Source: Pempheris klunzingeri
Taxonomy: Eukaryota; Chordata; Actinopteri; Acropomatiformes; Pempheridae
Assembly: GCF_042242105.1 (NCBI RefSeq)
Contig: NC_092022.1
Location: 24,947,001 to 25,011,000, forward strand
Reading direction: 5' to 3'
DNA length: 64,000 nt
Below, piece by piece: positions 20,969 to 33,595 of this stretch. Made by a program: the position numbers and the translations under genes. Below the pieces are notes generated by a model. It was not told the DNA's origin and did not search any database. It saw nothing but the letters and a program-made list of their open reading frames with translations. Position 1 is the first letter of the stretch, and the number at the start of each line of letters is the position of its first letter.

Positions 20969-23900
20969 CACCCAAAGGCGCTGTGTGGTGCTTTCAGTTA
21001 CTTGTGTTTGCTTTTTGTTACCAGAAGTGAGGTTCTCACTGTTGCTAACTTCTAAATTTGTCAGTACAATGATGTCAGTAGTGAGAAGCAGGAGACGTAG
21101 TAACTGTTGTCAGGTCTCTCTGGACGTTTCTCAATATGTGTTTTTGTGGACTTTTGTGGAAACTTCGTCACTCGCAGCTCAAGAACTGATCCAGTTTAAA
21201 GTAGACAAAGAGCCAAGAGTTCAAATGCCCGGATGTGATCTTATCCCGCCCATTTTAACGGGCGGAGGGTCGTGTGGACTTCTGATAGTTACGTATCCCA
21301 GAATGCTTTTCGTTTCAATTTTGAAAACACTACAGTTGTTATGTTACAGGATGTAGTTTTAAGACTTTTATCCGAGTTCATAGTTTTTAAATTTCAAATC
21401 TATGCACGATTTAACAACATACACCCTACTTGAACATTTAAAAGAAAAGTTTTAAATGTTAGTGTGGTTTTTAAAGCGAAAACAAACAAAGCAATGTTGT
21501 GTTTAATATCATATATATTCACATAGGGCCAGGTTGGTTTGGATAGCTTTTTTCCCTTAATAAATGAAATCATCATTTAAAAACTGCTTTTTGTGTTTAC
21601 TCAGGTTATCTATGTCTGATATTAAAATTGGTTTGATGATCTGAAACATGTAAGTGTGACAATAAAGCAAAAACAGAAGAAATCTGTAAGGGGGCAAATA
21701 CTTTTTCACACCACTGCATATATTTTTTCGTAAATGCATATCTTAATTGCGATAACCGGAGTAGATACGTATTGATAGCTGTGATGAAATTTGAAGTATT
21801 TAGTTCTATAAACTTGAAACAATAGACAGAAGTTCAAAACTGACCTGATTTAACTTTGGAAAACAATTTACAATGTTACAATGAGGTCTGTGAATGTGGA
21901 CAAATGAATGTCAGGTACTAAATTCACCGTGTCAGATCAAAGTCCATCATATAAATCATGTGCTGATAACACTGTGTGAGTCACACCAGTTTGATCTGAA
22001 GTGTCCTTAGCTGAAAACATTATTCTGCACACCTGTTATTAAATGTGTTTAGCCAAGACGACCCAGAATATGTTCTGGTCCAATCATTTGATCCTGAAAT
22101 GTCTCTAGAGAAACAAAAGGGGAGCATTATTCACATCTTGTGTTTACTGACCTCGTCTGTGGACACTGTGGAGTCAAATGGTTTGCAGTACAGCACAGTC
22201 CACACTGAGCTTCCTGCAGAGACCAGATATGTGGAACATCATGTGAATGAGAAACCTGTTTGCTCAGCAGTTAGTATCATCTCCTCATATGTTTTCTGTT
22301 TGTTTCCAGGTGAGATGACTTCTTCTGCCCATGAAAACTGATCCGACCGTATAAAATGATGTCGGCACAAAAAGCTGCAGCTGCAGCTGCAGCATTGCTG
22401 GTAAAATAACTGTAATAATGTCACGTCATAATAATGTTATTACAGCAAGATATTGTTTGCTAAGCAGCATCTCAGTCATCATAATACTCCTCCAACATTT
22501 CTGTGTGGAAGCACCTGCCCCGTGCTTACCGTGCAGTCAAACCCCACTGCGGCTACACAGGGCCATTAGACAGAACCAGAGCCAGACCGGGTCCAAACAG
22601 CTCCTGACCCGCTGTCCAGAGTCAGGCTGTGAGCCATCACTCTGACACCACTGGATCTGTATGGGATCCACTAACCAACAGGTTCAACTAAAGAACACAG
22701 AAATGTTCCAACAAGCAGCACAAGAACAGAACTGAACAGACAAACCACAGCCAACAACATGAAAGTCTGACAGACGATCTGCTGCTGCACTCACGCTCCA
22801 GCACCTGAACTGTCATCCCTGTGCATCAGGAAGATTGCTGCTGATGGACAATCATTTATTATTTTAATAATTACTATAGATGATATTCTGAAGAAGTACA
22901 CTTTCACCTGTACTTAAAATATGCTAACACTGTTGGACTTGTGCTTTTTAAAGCAGGACTTTTACTTGTAACAGTGTTTCCATCCTGTTGTGTTACAACT
23001 TTTACTTAAAAAGTACTGCAGCAAACACATAAGTTATAATATAGTATTTAGTATTTTTTAGTAGCATTTTAGTTGTTATAATTAGTGTTTGTTTACCTGT
23101 AGGGTGAGAAAATGTAGATTCACAGCAGAGCCTAAAAACAGAGATATCATTTTTAAGCCATATTGAAATTACAATGTGTCAAAACAGAAACATTTTGTTG
23201 TCAAAAAGCATCAAGATCACTGAGTGAGACAAAAACCTTCTGTTACTCTTCACAGATTCTTATGATGACTGTCATCAGAGGTCAAACCTTCACATGCCAT
23301 CGCTCAGAGTACCAGATAGGGGACGAATGCTGTCCTATGTGTCTTCCTGGTAAGATTAAACTGAATGTTAAAGGGATATTTCACTCTGACAGAAACATAT
23401 GAAGTGTTTTATTGATCTGCCAGGTGCCAACAAGGCTTCCATGTGCAGGGATCCCAAAATCCAAAGGGTTGGCAAACCAGGGATACATATTTTGATCATT
23501 CATCAGAATCTGATCGTTTGTATCATGTGTAATAGATCATCAGTGTGTTTTCTGTCCAGATTCACTCAAAATAGAACAGACACAACCATTGCTGGAGATC
23601 ACAAGTGCTCCATGGAGCTCTGCAGTATTTCTGACATGGCTGCTGAAAGGAAACAGGCAGTGCCTCAGGGCTCCTCTGCATTTTCATTCAATAGAAACAT
23701 TATGTTGATTTCTGTTCAACAGGAAGCCGAGTTAAAACAGATTGCACGGCGTTCAGAAGCAGCTCCTGTGTTCCCTGCACCGAGGGAACCTTCATGAATC
23801 AGCCTACTGGTCGTAAACAATGTTTAACTTGCACAACCTGTGATGCAGGTAATGTCCTGTTAGAACATGTTCATATTCATGAGTAGAGAGGTTGTATGAA

Positions 23901-25426
23901 TGGGACTAATAATGATTTAACTGATCTCACTGACACCTTCCATCCATCTCTGCTTTTCCTGCCACAATCACTTCTTCACCCTGTCAGATCAATGCTGTAT
24001 GTGCAGATGTTTTCCCTTGAATTCAGAAATTGAAACTATTGTTTCACATTTCCAAATAATGACATAAAACCGAATGGTCAGAAAGAAATGTAGCACGTTG
24101 CTTAAACAGAATAAAAGTTCTCCATATTCCATATTAACCTCTGTGTGTGCTGACAGGCTCTGGCCTGAAGATAAAGACGTCATGTACGAGAACATCAGAT
24201 ACAGTCTGTGAACCACTGGAAGGATTCTACTGTATGGACCCTACAGAGGACGGCTGTGCAGCAGCACAGAAACACACAAGCTGTCTACCAGGACAATACA
24301 TCAGGCAAAAAGGTTGGTGTTATCGTGCCGACCTTTAGATTATGTTGTAAATATGTTGTGAGGTTTAGATGAGAATACCAAAGTTCAGGGAATCTGACAT
24401 GAAGGATCTCAATCTGACGTTCAGAACGTTAAACAACTCTTGTCTGTGTAAAGATGCAGTGCAGCAATGGTGCCCTGACACACAATGACACCTCTCTCCC
24501 TCTGTGTGTCATGTAATCCCAGCTTCTCCGTCCTTTGTTCTGGTCGTTGGGACGACTGTGTGTTAATGTTAGTGCATGTGAGTGTCTCTGAGTCCATGTG
24601 AGTCCATGTCAGTGCATCAGTGAAATCCTCCACCTAGAAGTCACCTAACACTGTGATCCCTTCATAATATGCACCTGCTGCCCCCTTTAAATAGATCTCA
24701 TTTGTGTTTGTGCAGGAACAGCCTCAGAGGACACTGACTGCTCTGACTGCACTGCTGGAACCTTTTCAGATGGGACATTTACATCTTGTCAGCAGCACAC
24801 ACAGTAAGTGCAGCTTCACATTAGACTCCTCAGTTCTTCCAACAGCAGTGAGTTCATGGGATCCTACAAATGTTCCTGTACAAAATCTCCCTCTGTCCCT
24901 CCAGATGTGAATCATTGAATCTTCTGCTGGAAAAACCAGGAACTGTTTCAATGGATGCTGAATGTGGAGAACAAGGTTCAAACATGACAGGACTTGTGAT
25001 TGCTGTTGTTGGTGTTGTTGGTGGTGTTGGTGTTCTTGGTGTTCTGCTTTTTATTCTGAGGAAGAAAGTAAGAAAGAAGAAGAAAGAAAAATTGAAAAAT
25101 GGAAGAGAGATGGAAGAGAGAGGATCTCTAAACAGAGGTATGATTTATGTTTCCGTAGTCTGAACATTACCATTGTTGGTGGATGATAATAATGTCTGTC
25201 ACTGAAGTTGTTCATTAAGGTTTTAATCATTGGTTACGTTTGATTACAGACACAACAAGCGATGCAGTCAATCCCAGACAGGTATGTTTTCTACTCTCTT
25301 CATCCATCTTGTACTTGTATGTACAGCAGAGTGTACATGGAATGATTGATTAAATGATGTCACTCTTCTCAATATTTCACGATAAAGGAGAGTGTGATTA
25401 GAGAGGAAAGCTTCCACATGACATGA
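20879..25426 (+). CDS. tnfrsf14: TNFRSF14-like receptor, unit 2 (intact)
   Basis: Type I TNF-receptor-family membrane protein, about 258 residues from eight exons: ending 20,887, then 23,256-23,349, 23,723-23,848, 24,157-24,312, 24,716-24,803, 24,905-25,137, 25,250-25,281 and 25,388-25,432. All introns are GT-AG with compatible phases. A short hydrophobic start (MFPILMMTVI) precedes cysteine-rich repeats (EYQIGDECCPMCLPG, CTRTSDTVCEPLEGFYC, DCSDCTAGTFSDG). An NMT glycosylation site is followed by a transmembrane helix (about 187-209) and a polybasic, then acidic, cytoplasmic tail of about 49 residues. Exon 4 length and cysteine spacing fit HVEM/CD40-type CRDs. An alternative last exon at 25,556 would give a longer tail. 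The weak signal peptide is the least certain part. The class binds TNF or Ig ligands on immune cells; the ligand is unknown here. Confidence 0.8.
20932..20965. repeat. Run of 34 C
   Basis: An uninterrupted C homopolymer in intron 1 of the unit-2 receptor, 45 bases after the donor. Homopolymers of this length are often misassembled, so the length is not reliable. Confidence 0.95.
21560..21718. mobile_element. 3'-end remnant of a Tc1-like element
   Basis: It ends in AGGGGGCAAATACTTTTTCA followed by CACCACTG, the known outer end of a fish Tc1-like family. Only about 150 bp of the right end is present and no transposase sequence was seen. It lies in intron 1 of the unit-2 receptor. Confidence 0.6.
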
Positions 25427-26603
25427 CAGCAGGTAAGACAGCAGTGAGTTTTCCATTCACATATTCACTGAGTGAGGACTGTGTGATGGAGCCATTCGAT
25501 GTCTTGACAAGTTACAAGATGTTTCTGCTTAAACTAAGAGCTTTTCTCTCCTCAGGATGTTGCTCCTCATGTGACACTGCAGAGGAAATGTTGCCTGCTT
25601 GAGCAGCTTTTGCATCGTGGAACCTGTTGGATTTACTTTAGAGCAGCCACACAGCCCAGATAGAGGGTTGACTCATCTAGAAATTTAACAGCTTGCCTGT
25701 CAAATCTCTGACATCTTCACAGCAAAAATAGATCTGTGATAGCCATGTTGACATCATACCAGCAACATTATACACCTGTCACTGCAGTTTCAATGACTGT
25801 ACCTGTAGAATACGATCCAGGTATGAAATAAAACACACACGTGGGCACCACAAGCTGCCTGAGCACCAGACGCTGCCTGCATGGGTGCCGCACTCGTTGG
25901 AGACGCAGCAGTTCAGAGAGTTAGTGATCATACACAGATGGACGCTGGCAGGGAGGCCCAGGTCTAACGGACAAGACCACCTCCTTTTATGCCAATGGGC
26001 ACTGACTCCAGACCTGCTCACAACTGCTAACAAGACAATGACAGCTTAATTCCACCGTGTTAACAAAGCTGTTAACCTGTGATGAAAACCTCTCTGTACA
26101 ATAATGGATGCACAGAACTGTGACAGCAGCCTAAGTGGGACTTCTAACCACAGATCTCCAGCAGGGGTCTCCCCCCCTCATAGGACCTGGTGTATAGCTG
26201 CATCCATAGCTATAGCTGTGTGTGTCACATGTTTTACAACCCATTTTTTTCTGTTTTTTTCATAACAGTAACCCTCTGTGCTCTGTGAGCAAGGCAAATG
26301 AGATCACCAGTGATTGCTCTCTACTGGTCATGTTGTAGAGTGAATTAATTAACACATTAACACATCGTGTCTTTTTGTACTTGTGCACTGACATTCTTAT
26401 GTTTTATTGTTCAAATGTATATTGTTGTTCCCCACTCTGGGACAACGGCTGTAAATGAACATGCTTGTTCACTTTTTATACTGATATTCATAAATGTTTA
26501 ATACATTGGCCAACATTCCCTCATCAAACTCCTGCAGCATCTAATGTTCAGCATATGGACTTGTTTTCTGTAAATGGGTTGAAATTGTATCCTTATCCTT
26601 AAT

Positions 26604-26872
26604 ACTAATACTAACACTATTGATTAGACATGAGGCCCAGACTAACAGAGAGGAACAGCAGCAGTGCTTCAGACCTTCACATCATGATGGGAAACATCTG
26701 GCTGTTGTCTGATCAGCTGATTGGCTCTTATGACCACAAACATGAGGTTTTGTAGAGAATCCTTATTTTCTGTACAATCGTAATATTAGTGCTTTATGTT
26801 ATTGTTTATTATCTTATGTTGAGAAATGCAGATGTAACACATTAACAAACATCCAGTGTGAGGTTTATTATT
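26604..26872. repeat. Duplication-unit end block, copy 3
   Basis: Near-identical to the copies at 1 and 15,848. Beyond it, sequence similarity to units 1 and 2 stops and a diverged receptor gene begins. It is followed by an ATT-rich run (26,866-26,886). Confidence 0.85.
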
Positions 26873-26924
26873 ATTATTATATTATTTACCTACTTATTTA
26901 TTATAAAGTGTTAGCAGCAGTCTG

Positions 26925-27121
26925 TCCCCGCCCCTCTCTGACGTTGCTCCAATCGCTGTTGCCAGAACTTAACGAACGCCTGACGCCCTTTTTTTAGGGT
27001 ATTTCCACAGCTAATTAGCCGTTAGCTGCTAACGCTGTGTAGCATAATTGTTAGCATTTCCCCACAAAATTGAGCGAATGTGTTCAAAACCCGTCGAAAC
27101 AACGCGATAGCAGGCGTTAGC
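26925..27121 (+). promoter_or_regulatory. Promoter of the short-tailed receptor gene
   Basis: A compact cluster of elements lies about 170 bp before the ATG: a GC box (CCCCGCCCC, about 26,927), a CRE half-site (TGACGT, about 26,939) and a CCAAT box (about 26,949). No TATA box is near. The arrangement suits a TATA-less promoter, which differs from the upstream units. Confidence 0.5.
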
Positions 27122-30100
27122 ATGCTGTCGACGTTGGTTGTGTTCGGTAAGTTAGCCAGTAGCGAGGAAGTAGCCCAGGAAGTGACAGGGCTAAGCTAAT
27201 GCTAGCTTAGCTACATGTCCGTTGATGCCACACTGAACCTGCTGCTTGTTTGTTCAGGCTGTGTTGCTGCGTTCGCGGTCTCGGGGCAGGGCTGCCGCCA
27301 CAAGGAGTACAGGACACGGAGCGGGGACTGCTGCCCGATGTGCCACGAAGGTACAACACCGTCCTCCGACAGCTGCGACACACTGTCGCGCCTCAGCTAA
27401 CAGTAGTGTATGAGGACCAACCCTGCCTCCATTTTAACAAACACTAACTGAGCCAACTCTTTCTGGACAGGAGTTCAGACACAGCATGTACCAGGCTGGA
27501 CCTCATACTGTACAGACAAACTTATAGGTAGCCCTTTATTAAGGTTTAAAACAGCCAAAGACTGTGGTATCGGTCCTCTGGCTTGATATGTCAGTCAGCG
27601 GGGGCCCTCTGTGGGCTATATGCTGTCGGTACTGGTGCGTTCAGGAACTAAACGAAAGGCAGGTGGACGCTGAATGAATGAGTGTCGCATTGGAGTGATG
27701 CCGGAAAAGCAGAAGTTAAAAATAAACTTGTGAGACATTAAACTGCGTAGCATCAAGGCTCACACATATTCACACCACATACAGAGAGCATGAACTAAAA
27801 AAAAAAAAACACGTCTGTTATTAAAACTGTTTTCAGCACCTGTGAGTAACACTGAAATTTCCAGTTGTGTTTTAATTTAAAAGCGCGCACAGTAACAGCT
27901 CTAACAGATTTTCTTTAGACAAAGAATCTTCTGTCTTACCTCACCTTTGTTTTTCTCCTTTACCATATCACTCCCAGTGTGCTGTCGGAAAGCAGCAGGG
28001 GAAAACACAGTAACGAATGCCACATATTCCACCAGTGTGTGCTCAACAGTAGCACAGCTTGATGTGTTGTTGTCAGCCCCTGTCTGTCCCCGTGAACGCC
28101 TGTGATGTCAGAAGTAACCACACCTCTACCTCTACTCATTTTTGTACTTTTCCATGTGTGTATATATATATTTATATATATATATATTTCTTTTTCTTAT
28201 TTTTATATTTCTATTTATGTCTTGTGGTATATATTTTGCTGTATGATGACAATAAATCTGATTCTGATTCTGAAGAACAGAGGTTTTTCCCTGCAACAGC
28301 CCCACTGTTAGACATACAAAAACCTCAAGGTGTGAGAGTGTGAATCTTAAATTTGGTCTTTTGATTAATTGAGTATAATTCTTACTCACCTAATGAACAC
28401 AAACAAATGGAAGATCTAGTTGTGTTTGGCAGCTCACTGCAATGATGCAGTTATCCATCTGGCTTCCCTCTCAGAGCACTGATATGATATAATGTGTGAT
28501 ACGATGCTTCTTAATGTGACCTGCCCCCCCTCTGAGCTGGGTTCAGTCTGATGTCTCTTCCTGTTGAAGCATCGTTTTTCCTGTTAAAGGGGACTTTTTT
28601 TCTTGCCGTTGTTCTTATGTCTTGCTCATGTGGGGAGTCTTGTATTCTTAATTTTAAATTCTTACATTGTTGGGTCTGTCTGACCTGCTCTATATGTAAA
28701 GTGTCTTGTGTTTGTTATGAATGGCGATAGAAAATATTGATTGATTGATATAATAAGTTATGATCTGGTTCAGTTCTACTTAAAAACCAAATGCATCTGT
28801 GTGGGATACCGTTACGTTTCTGTTTGCACCAGTGGAGCACCGCATCTTCTGCCATGTAACTGTTGTTGATGATCATGTGATGTTGACAGGCACCTTCGTC
28901 CGAAGAGACTGCACAGGACAGTCCGGCACACGGTGCAGCGTCTGTGACAACGGGACTTTTACAAGCCAACCCAATGGGCTGGAGAAGTGTTTCCCCTGCA
29001 CATCCTGCGGTCAAGGTACGTTCATTCCACTGACAGGCTGCCAATGCATGTCCATTTAGGATGTTTGACAGAATTAGAATAAAGTTAGTAAAGAAATGTT
29101 ACTAATCTGATGCTTCCTGAGCACAAGGTCTCCACTACCTGGTGCTGGACTATGAGCTGCCACCTCAGTTTCTGCAGAGCTGGAAAGAGAGAGATACGGA
29201 GGTTTAGCTTAGTGTTCACACCAGCATCCGTGCAGGACCTTTGCATTGGAACATTGCAAAAGTTTCTAGATGTAGATGAGTAATTAAAAGAATGATTAAA
29301 CTCACAGAAACAAGAATCTTAACACAGACCAACTTTGGGTGATTTGAGTCAATACTCGAAACTTCCATTCTTGAATGATCTTCACCGCCTAAGAGTTTCC
29401 CTTTTGCTCTAATCTACCAAATAGTATACAGATTAGTTTGTAGATGTAGTTCTTTGTTTCAGCCAGCCAACAGAATCACTTAGTTTTATTATTTAAGCTG
29501 GAATAAAGCAGATACACATATGTTCAACAATAATGGAATGACTCTTCTGTTTGCTTTTAGGTCACGGTCTCTTTGTCCAACTGGATTGCACGATCAGAAG
29601 CGACACAGTGTGCGGTGCTCAAAGTGGACATTACTGCAAAAGTTTAGCAGATGATACGGGATGTAGTTTGGCAGAGAAACACACACTCTGCGCAGCTGGT
29701 GAGGGGATCAAATATCCTGGTAAGAAAAGTGAAAGTCAGACTGGCTAACTTAGGTCTTAGGTAAAGTCAACAAAGCCACGTGTGGATGTGGATGTTATTT
29801 CTGTGTGGTAGGTGATATTAACAGCAGTTCACCTGTCCTTCTCACTGACTTTAATCCAGACCTGAGAGCACATGTTCATTTTTCACCCCTCGGCTCTGTT
29901 GTAATGTCAGCTATGGACAGCTTCTGTTAACTTGTTTTAGACCCATTTTCATCTGTTTACATGTTGTCAAATGATGCCATTAAAAGTATGTGGAATAAGC
30001 TATTGGCCTTCCATGCTTGCAGTGTAGCCATGCATGTACAGACCGTTATCACCAGATAGGATAGATACGTTAATAATCCTTTACAGGAAATTATAGTGAC

Positions 30101-31616
30101 ACGGCAGCTTTCCAAGCAGACATACATCACACATTACCTCAGGTATCTTCCATACTTACTAAGTTAAAAATACGATTAATAAGTACTAAAAAGTGTAAGC
30201 AAATATAAAAATGCAAAACAGTCATAACACCACGCAGTTAAAATACAATAAATAGATAAAAAGAGGTGCAAAGTTATTTTTTCCATTATAAAACCTTATA
30301 GCAGCTGGTAAAAAAGACTTCCTGTATCTCTCAGAATTGCACCTTGGTGCAATCAGTCTCTGGCTGAAGGCGCTGCTATTGATCACCCTCAGGATGTGGA
30401 GTGGGTGTGCAGTGTTGAGCCTAATTTGCTCAGATGACTTTGATACTGAAAAAACTTAAAAATGTGACGATTCTCAGGCCGATTCTGAAGCATCTTTTTT
30501 TCTCTGATGTCGAAAGCGTTTTTGTCTGACTTTAATTACAATAACAGATACTGTTTCAGTTTTGTGTATTAATTTGTTGCTCTAGTTTCAGTAAAAGTGT
30601 CCGTTGAACAAGTATTTCCTCCAAATACAATATGATCCGCTCAGTTTCAGGTGCCATTGTTTGAAGTATGCAAAGAAAACAGGAGAAACTCAACACAGAG
30701 GCACAGAAACCATGCCATCAACTAGCATTTTGGTGATGTAATTGCAGATATAAATGCTCATTCGGGTGAAAGCTCTGCATAGAGTGAACACACAAGTATA
30801 TATCAGGTTTAGTCATCAGAGATAGACGACTAGAGGGACAGGAGTTCAGACTAGTGTCTGCACCAGCTTACGTCAGACAGTAAACAGAAGCCTCCCACTT
30901 TGTATTTGACAAGTCCAGGTTTCTGAAATGAGATTCAAACTAGAGCAGTGTGATAGGAATACACTAATACCAAATACACACCCTGGGCCTGTATTTATCA
31001 TGCTTGATAAGCAGCATGCACTGGGATACTACTGTGCATGTAACAACACTCCATGGTGTGAGTCTGATACACGATGTTGGCTTCATGTGGAATTAATCCC
31101 ACTTCTGTCTTCTTTCTCAGGAACCAACACGACTGATACCGTGTGTGAACTGTGTCAGCCGGGCTATTTTTCACAAGACGGTGTGAATTGCACGCCGTGG
31201 ACCATGTAAGACTCAAAACGGTGTTATTAACGAATAAGTAGTTGAGTTTTGTGGCTTCAGATGTAGTCGGCAAATTCTTCCCGTCCACAGGACATTGGAG
31301 TCATTGCAAAACTGTCAGTAGACATTTTGAAAGGGATTTAAAGCAGTGTGACACTACCCACTCTGTGTTTTTCACACAATAATGACACTTTAAATGAAAC
31401 ATCCAAAGCACTAACGCTCTCACACCTCTCTTTTCCTGCAGCTGCTCAGGAAGCCACGGAAAGGTCAAAGAAGGAAGTGCGAGCAGCGACGTCGTCTGTA
31501 ATCGCGCCTCGAGACAACGTTACTTTTATATACCTGTATTATTGTCTGTACTAACGCTCGCTGGGCTTGTGATTCCATGTAAATGCCATGTGAAAGGCAG
31601 TAGGTCGGACCCTTAA
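27122..31616 (+). CDS. tnfrsf14: TNFRSF14/CD40-like receptor with a very short tail (intact)
   Basis: Six exons: 27,122-27,146, 27,258-27,350, 28,890-29,015, 29,561-29,719, 31,121-31,205 and 31,442-31,616. All borders are GT-AG, phases fit, and the TAA is at 31,614, giving 220 residues. The signal peptide (MLSTLVVFGCVAAFAVSG) is split between the first two exons, as in mammalian HVEM and CD40 (from memory). Cysteine-rich repeats follow: KEYRTRSGDCCPMC, CSVCDNGTFTSQPNG, CTIRSDTVCGAQSGHYC and TDTVCELCQPGYFSQDG, then a CD40-like CTPWTIC-to-DVVC stretch. Three N-glycosylation sequons are seen (NGT, NTT, NCT). A transmembrane helix (about 190-209) leads to only about 11 cytoplasmic residues with no TRAF-binding motif or death domain. 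An alternative start at 27,215 reads straight into exon 2 but encodes a poorer leader. Confidence 0.85.
28140..28280 (+). mobile_element. LINE 3'-tail relic in receptor intron 2
   Basis: After an AT-rich run (TATATA, 28,160-28,188) comes TGTATGATGACAATAAATCT with GATTCTGATTCTG repeats, an L2-type 3' end. No coding part remains. Confidence 0.6.
28540..28750 (+). mobile_element. Second LINE 3'-tail relic in receptor intron 2
   Basis: It has the order common to fish LINE 3' regions: TTTTTTTCTTGCCGTTG, a TTGGGTCTGTCTGACC stretch, TGTAAAGTGTCTTGTG and a final GATTGATTGAT. A related tail ends the LINE piece near 34,740. Confidence 0.5.
30055..30440. repeat. Interspersed repeat in receptor intron 4
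   Basis: The sequence shows the fish phrase TATAGCAGCTGGTAAAAAAG followed by ACTTCCTGTATCTCTC and a CACCCTCAGGATGTGGAG stretch. It is similar in layout to the repeat at 3,203. The class is not determined. Confidence 0.5.
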
Positions 31617-31679
31617 CCCTCTAGACGACGCCACACAAGTTCATTTACATTTAATCTTGACAAATCCACCTGTACCACT

Positions 31680-32145
31680 TAGCTGGAGCCAATCCCAGCT
31701 CACAGCTTTGGGCAATTTAGACTCACCAATTAACCTGCATTGCTGTGTTTGGACTGGTACACTAACATACTATTCATACGAAGTTCGACATCCAGCTGTA
31801 AGCTTTGTCTGCATTTTCCTTTTTTTTAAAGTTATTAAAAAGTATTCCTACCAGCCACTCAGACATAATTTTGAAGTCCTGCTTTTGGTTCAATCTCTTG
31901 AATCTTGTCCGTCAGAAATCCATCCATCCATCCATCCATCCATCCATCCATCCATCCATTTTCTATACTGCTTATCCGTCAGGATTGTGGGAGGAAGCCG
32001 GAGTACCCGGAGAGAACCCACGCTAGCATGGGGAGAACATGCAAACTCCACACAGAAAGACCCTGAGTTCAAACCGGGATTCGAACCCGGAACCTTCTTG
32101 CTGTGAGGCAACAGTGCTAACCACAGCACCACCATGCTGCCTCCG
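31680..32145 (-). mobile_element. tRNA-derived SINE fragments with (CATC)n
   Basis: On the minus strand, the pol III B box GGTTCGAATCC reads from 32,088 down. It is followed by the conserved body (GGGAGGAAGCCGGAGTACCC on the plus strand, about 31,988) and ends in a (GGAT)n tail, seen as (CATC)n at 31,918-31,958. A separate middle piece of the same family (TGGAGCCAATCCCAGCTCAC) lies at 31,684. It is immediately downstream of the short-tailed receptor gene. Confidence 0.75.
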
Positions 32146-32229
32146 TCAGAAATAGAAATTATTATTTTATTTGGTTTTCCAAAGGCCCTCCCTATCACCC
32201 AAAAAAACACCTTGACTTCCTGTTACACG

Positions 32230-32760
32230 TGCAGCCACAAAACCTGGGTGTCATCTTTCATTCGATCAACAAATTACGTTCTATCTTGTTTTCATCAATC
32301 AAGGAGCATCACGAACACCAGGTCATTTCTTTCCCAGCCTGATCTTGCGACTCCATACTTATATATAAACCTGGCTAGATTACTGTAACTTGTCTCACGC
32401 TCTCAGCAACACCGAACACAGCTGCTCGGCTTTTATCAAATAGTAGAAGATGAGATCATATCAGCCCTGTCTCAGCCTCTCCTCACTGGCTAGCAGTCAG
32501 CTTTAGAACTCAATTGGAGACTTTACTGATCACTTATGAAGCACTTCATGGTTTGGCTCCTAGCTATGTTACTGAATGAGCCAGTCAGTGTGTTTTCACA
32601 GCAGATACCTCTACTATAATAGACATATAGTAAAACATAATGTCACTTAGAACTAACTGTTGTATTCTGTCCCATCCTCTAAAAGTTCACTGACACACAG
32701 ATCAAAACACAGCAGCCACACGCTGAAAACATGTCTGTTTGAGGACAAATGTTTCACAGA
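32230..32760 (+). mobile_element. Heavily decayed LINE reverse-transcriptase C-terminus
   Basis: Fragments resembling the LINE C-terminal region can be read in shifting frames (ACTTATGAAGCACTTCATGG with GCTCCTAGCTATGTTACTGA). It is similar to the better-kept copy at 33,600. Many stops; not functional. Confidence 0.45.
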
Positions 32761-33219
32761 CTATTTCAGACTATTTAGAGACATTTCATGATCCTACAGT
32801 CAGAACAGAGCAGCCACTGACAGTCCACATTACAGTTTATTATCCGTTAAAAGATGTCTCTGTCATCATTCTGCAGCTGACGACACCCAGAGCTCCCCTC
32901 TGATGCCTTCCTAAAGACAGAGAGGAAAGTTTCATATTTTGCAGGGTGTAACTGAACATATTGCACAGCCTACTGCCCAGCTGTTAATGATGAGGAGAGC
33001 AGCAGACATCCATCATCCAGGCTTTCTAATAGACATGGTTGAGCTCGGGGATCTGCGGTAGCCTGACAGCATCTGCTTCAAGCCGTCAGCCATATTCTCC
33101 CCGGAGGGAGAAAACCTGACTATCCAAGATGACGGCAGTGTAACTGAACTGGCTGCTTGTCAACAGCAGAGAGAGAGAGAGCGGGCCACCACAGTGTGTT
33201 GGGAATCAATGTTTGCATG
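32761..33219. other. Intergenic stretch without feature
   Basis: No frame, repeat or motif that I can support. A short (GA)n run lies at 33,167-33,181 just before a mariner-like element. Confidence 0.4.
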
Positions 33220-33595
33220 TACACTACTCACTAAAAGTCAGGGATATTCAGCTTCCAGGTGAAATCTCAGGATGAACCTAAAATACATTCTAACCTTTCC
33301 AGGTGAACTTAATGTGACCTTCTCTAAACCTTTGAATGCACATGTCCAACTGTTCAGTGTCTCAGTACTTTCTGCACCAGCTGCTGTTCTCTAACAAGAA
33401 GCTTAACAGCAACATTCACAACAGGTTTGATCCATGAATCCACCAATACATTTCCTGCTTCAGTTAGAATTGGTATTTAAACAGTCCTCCTCATCCTGCT
33501 GTTCACATTCTGACATCATGAGACCAAGACGACACCTAACAGTTGATCAGCAGCACCTCAACACTGGAGGCTTCAAACAGGAAGTCCTCAGACTT

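Noticed and set aside
20892-21356. A 154-codon frame with a proline run
   Set aside because: It spans the poly-C run in intron 1 of the unit-2 receptor; there is no homology or plausible splice role.
27215-27400. An unspliced receptor start at 27,215
   Set aside because: It reads into exon 2, but the upstream ATG at 27,122 with donor at 27,146 and acceptor at 27,257 gives a better signal peptide and the split-leader structure known for this family.
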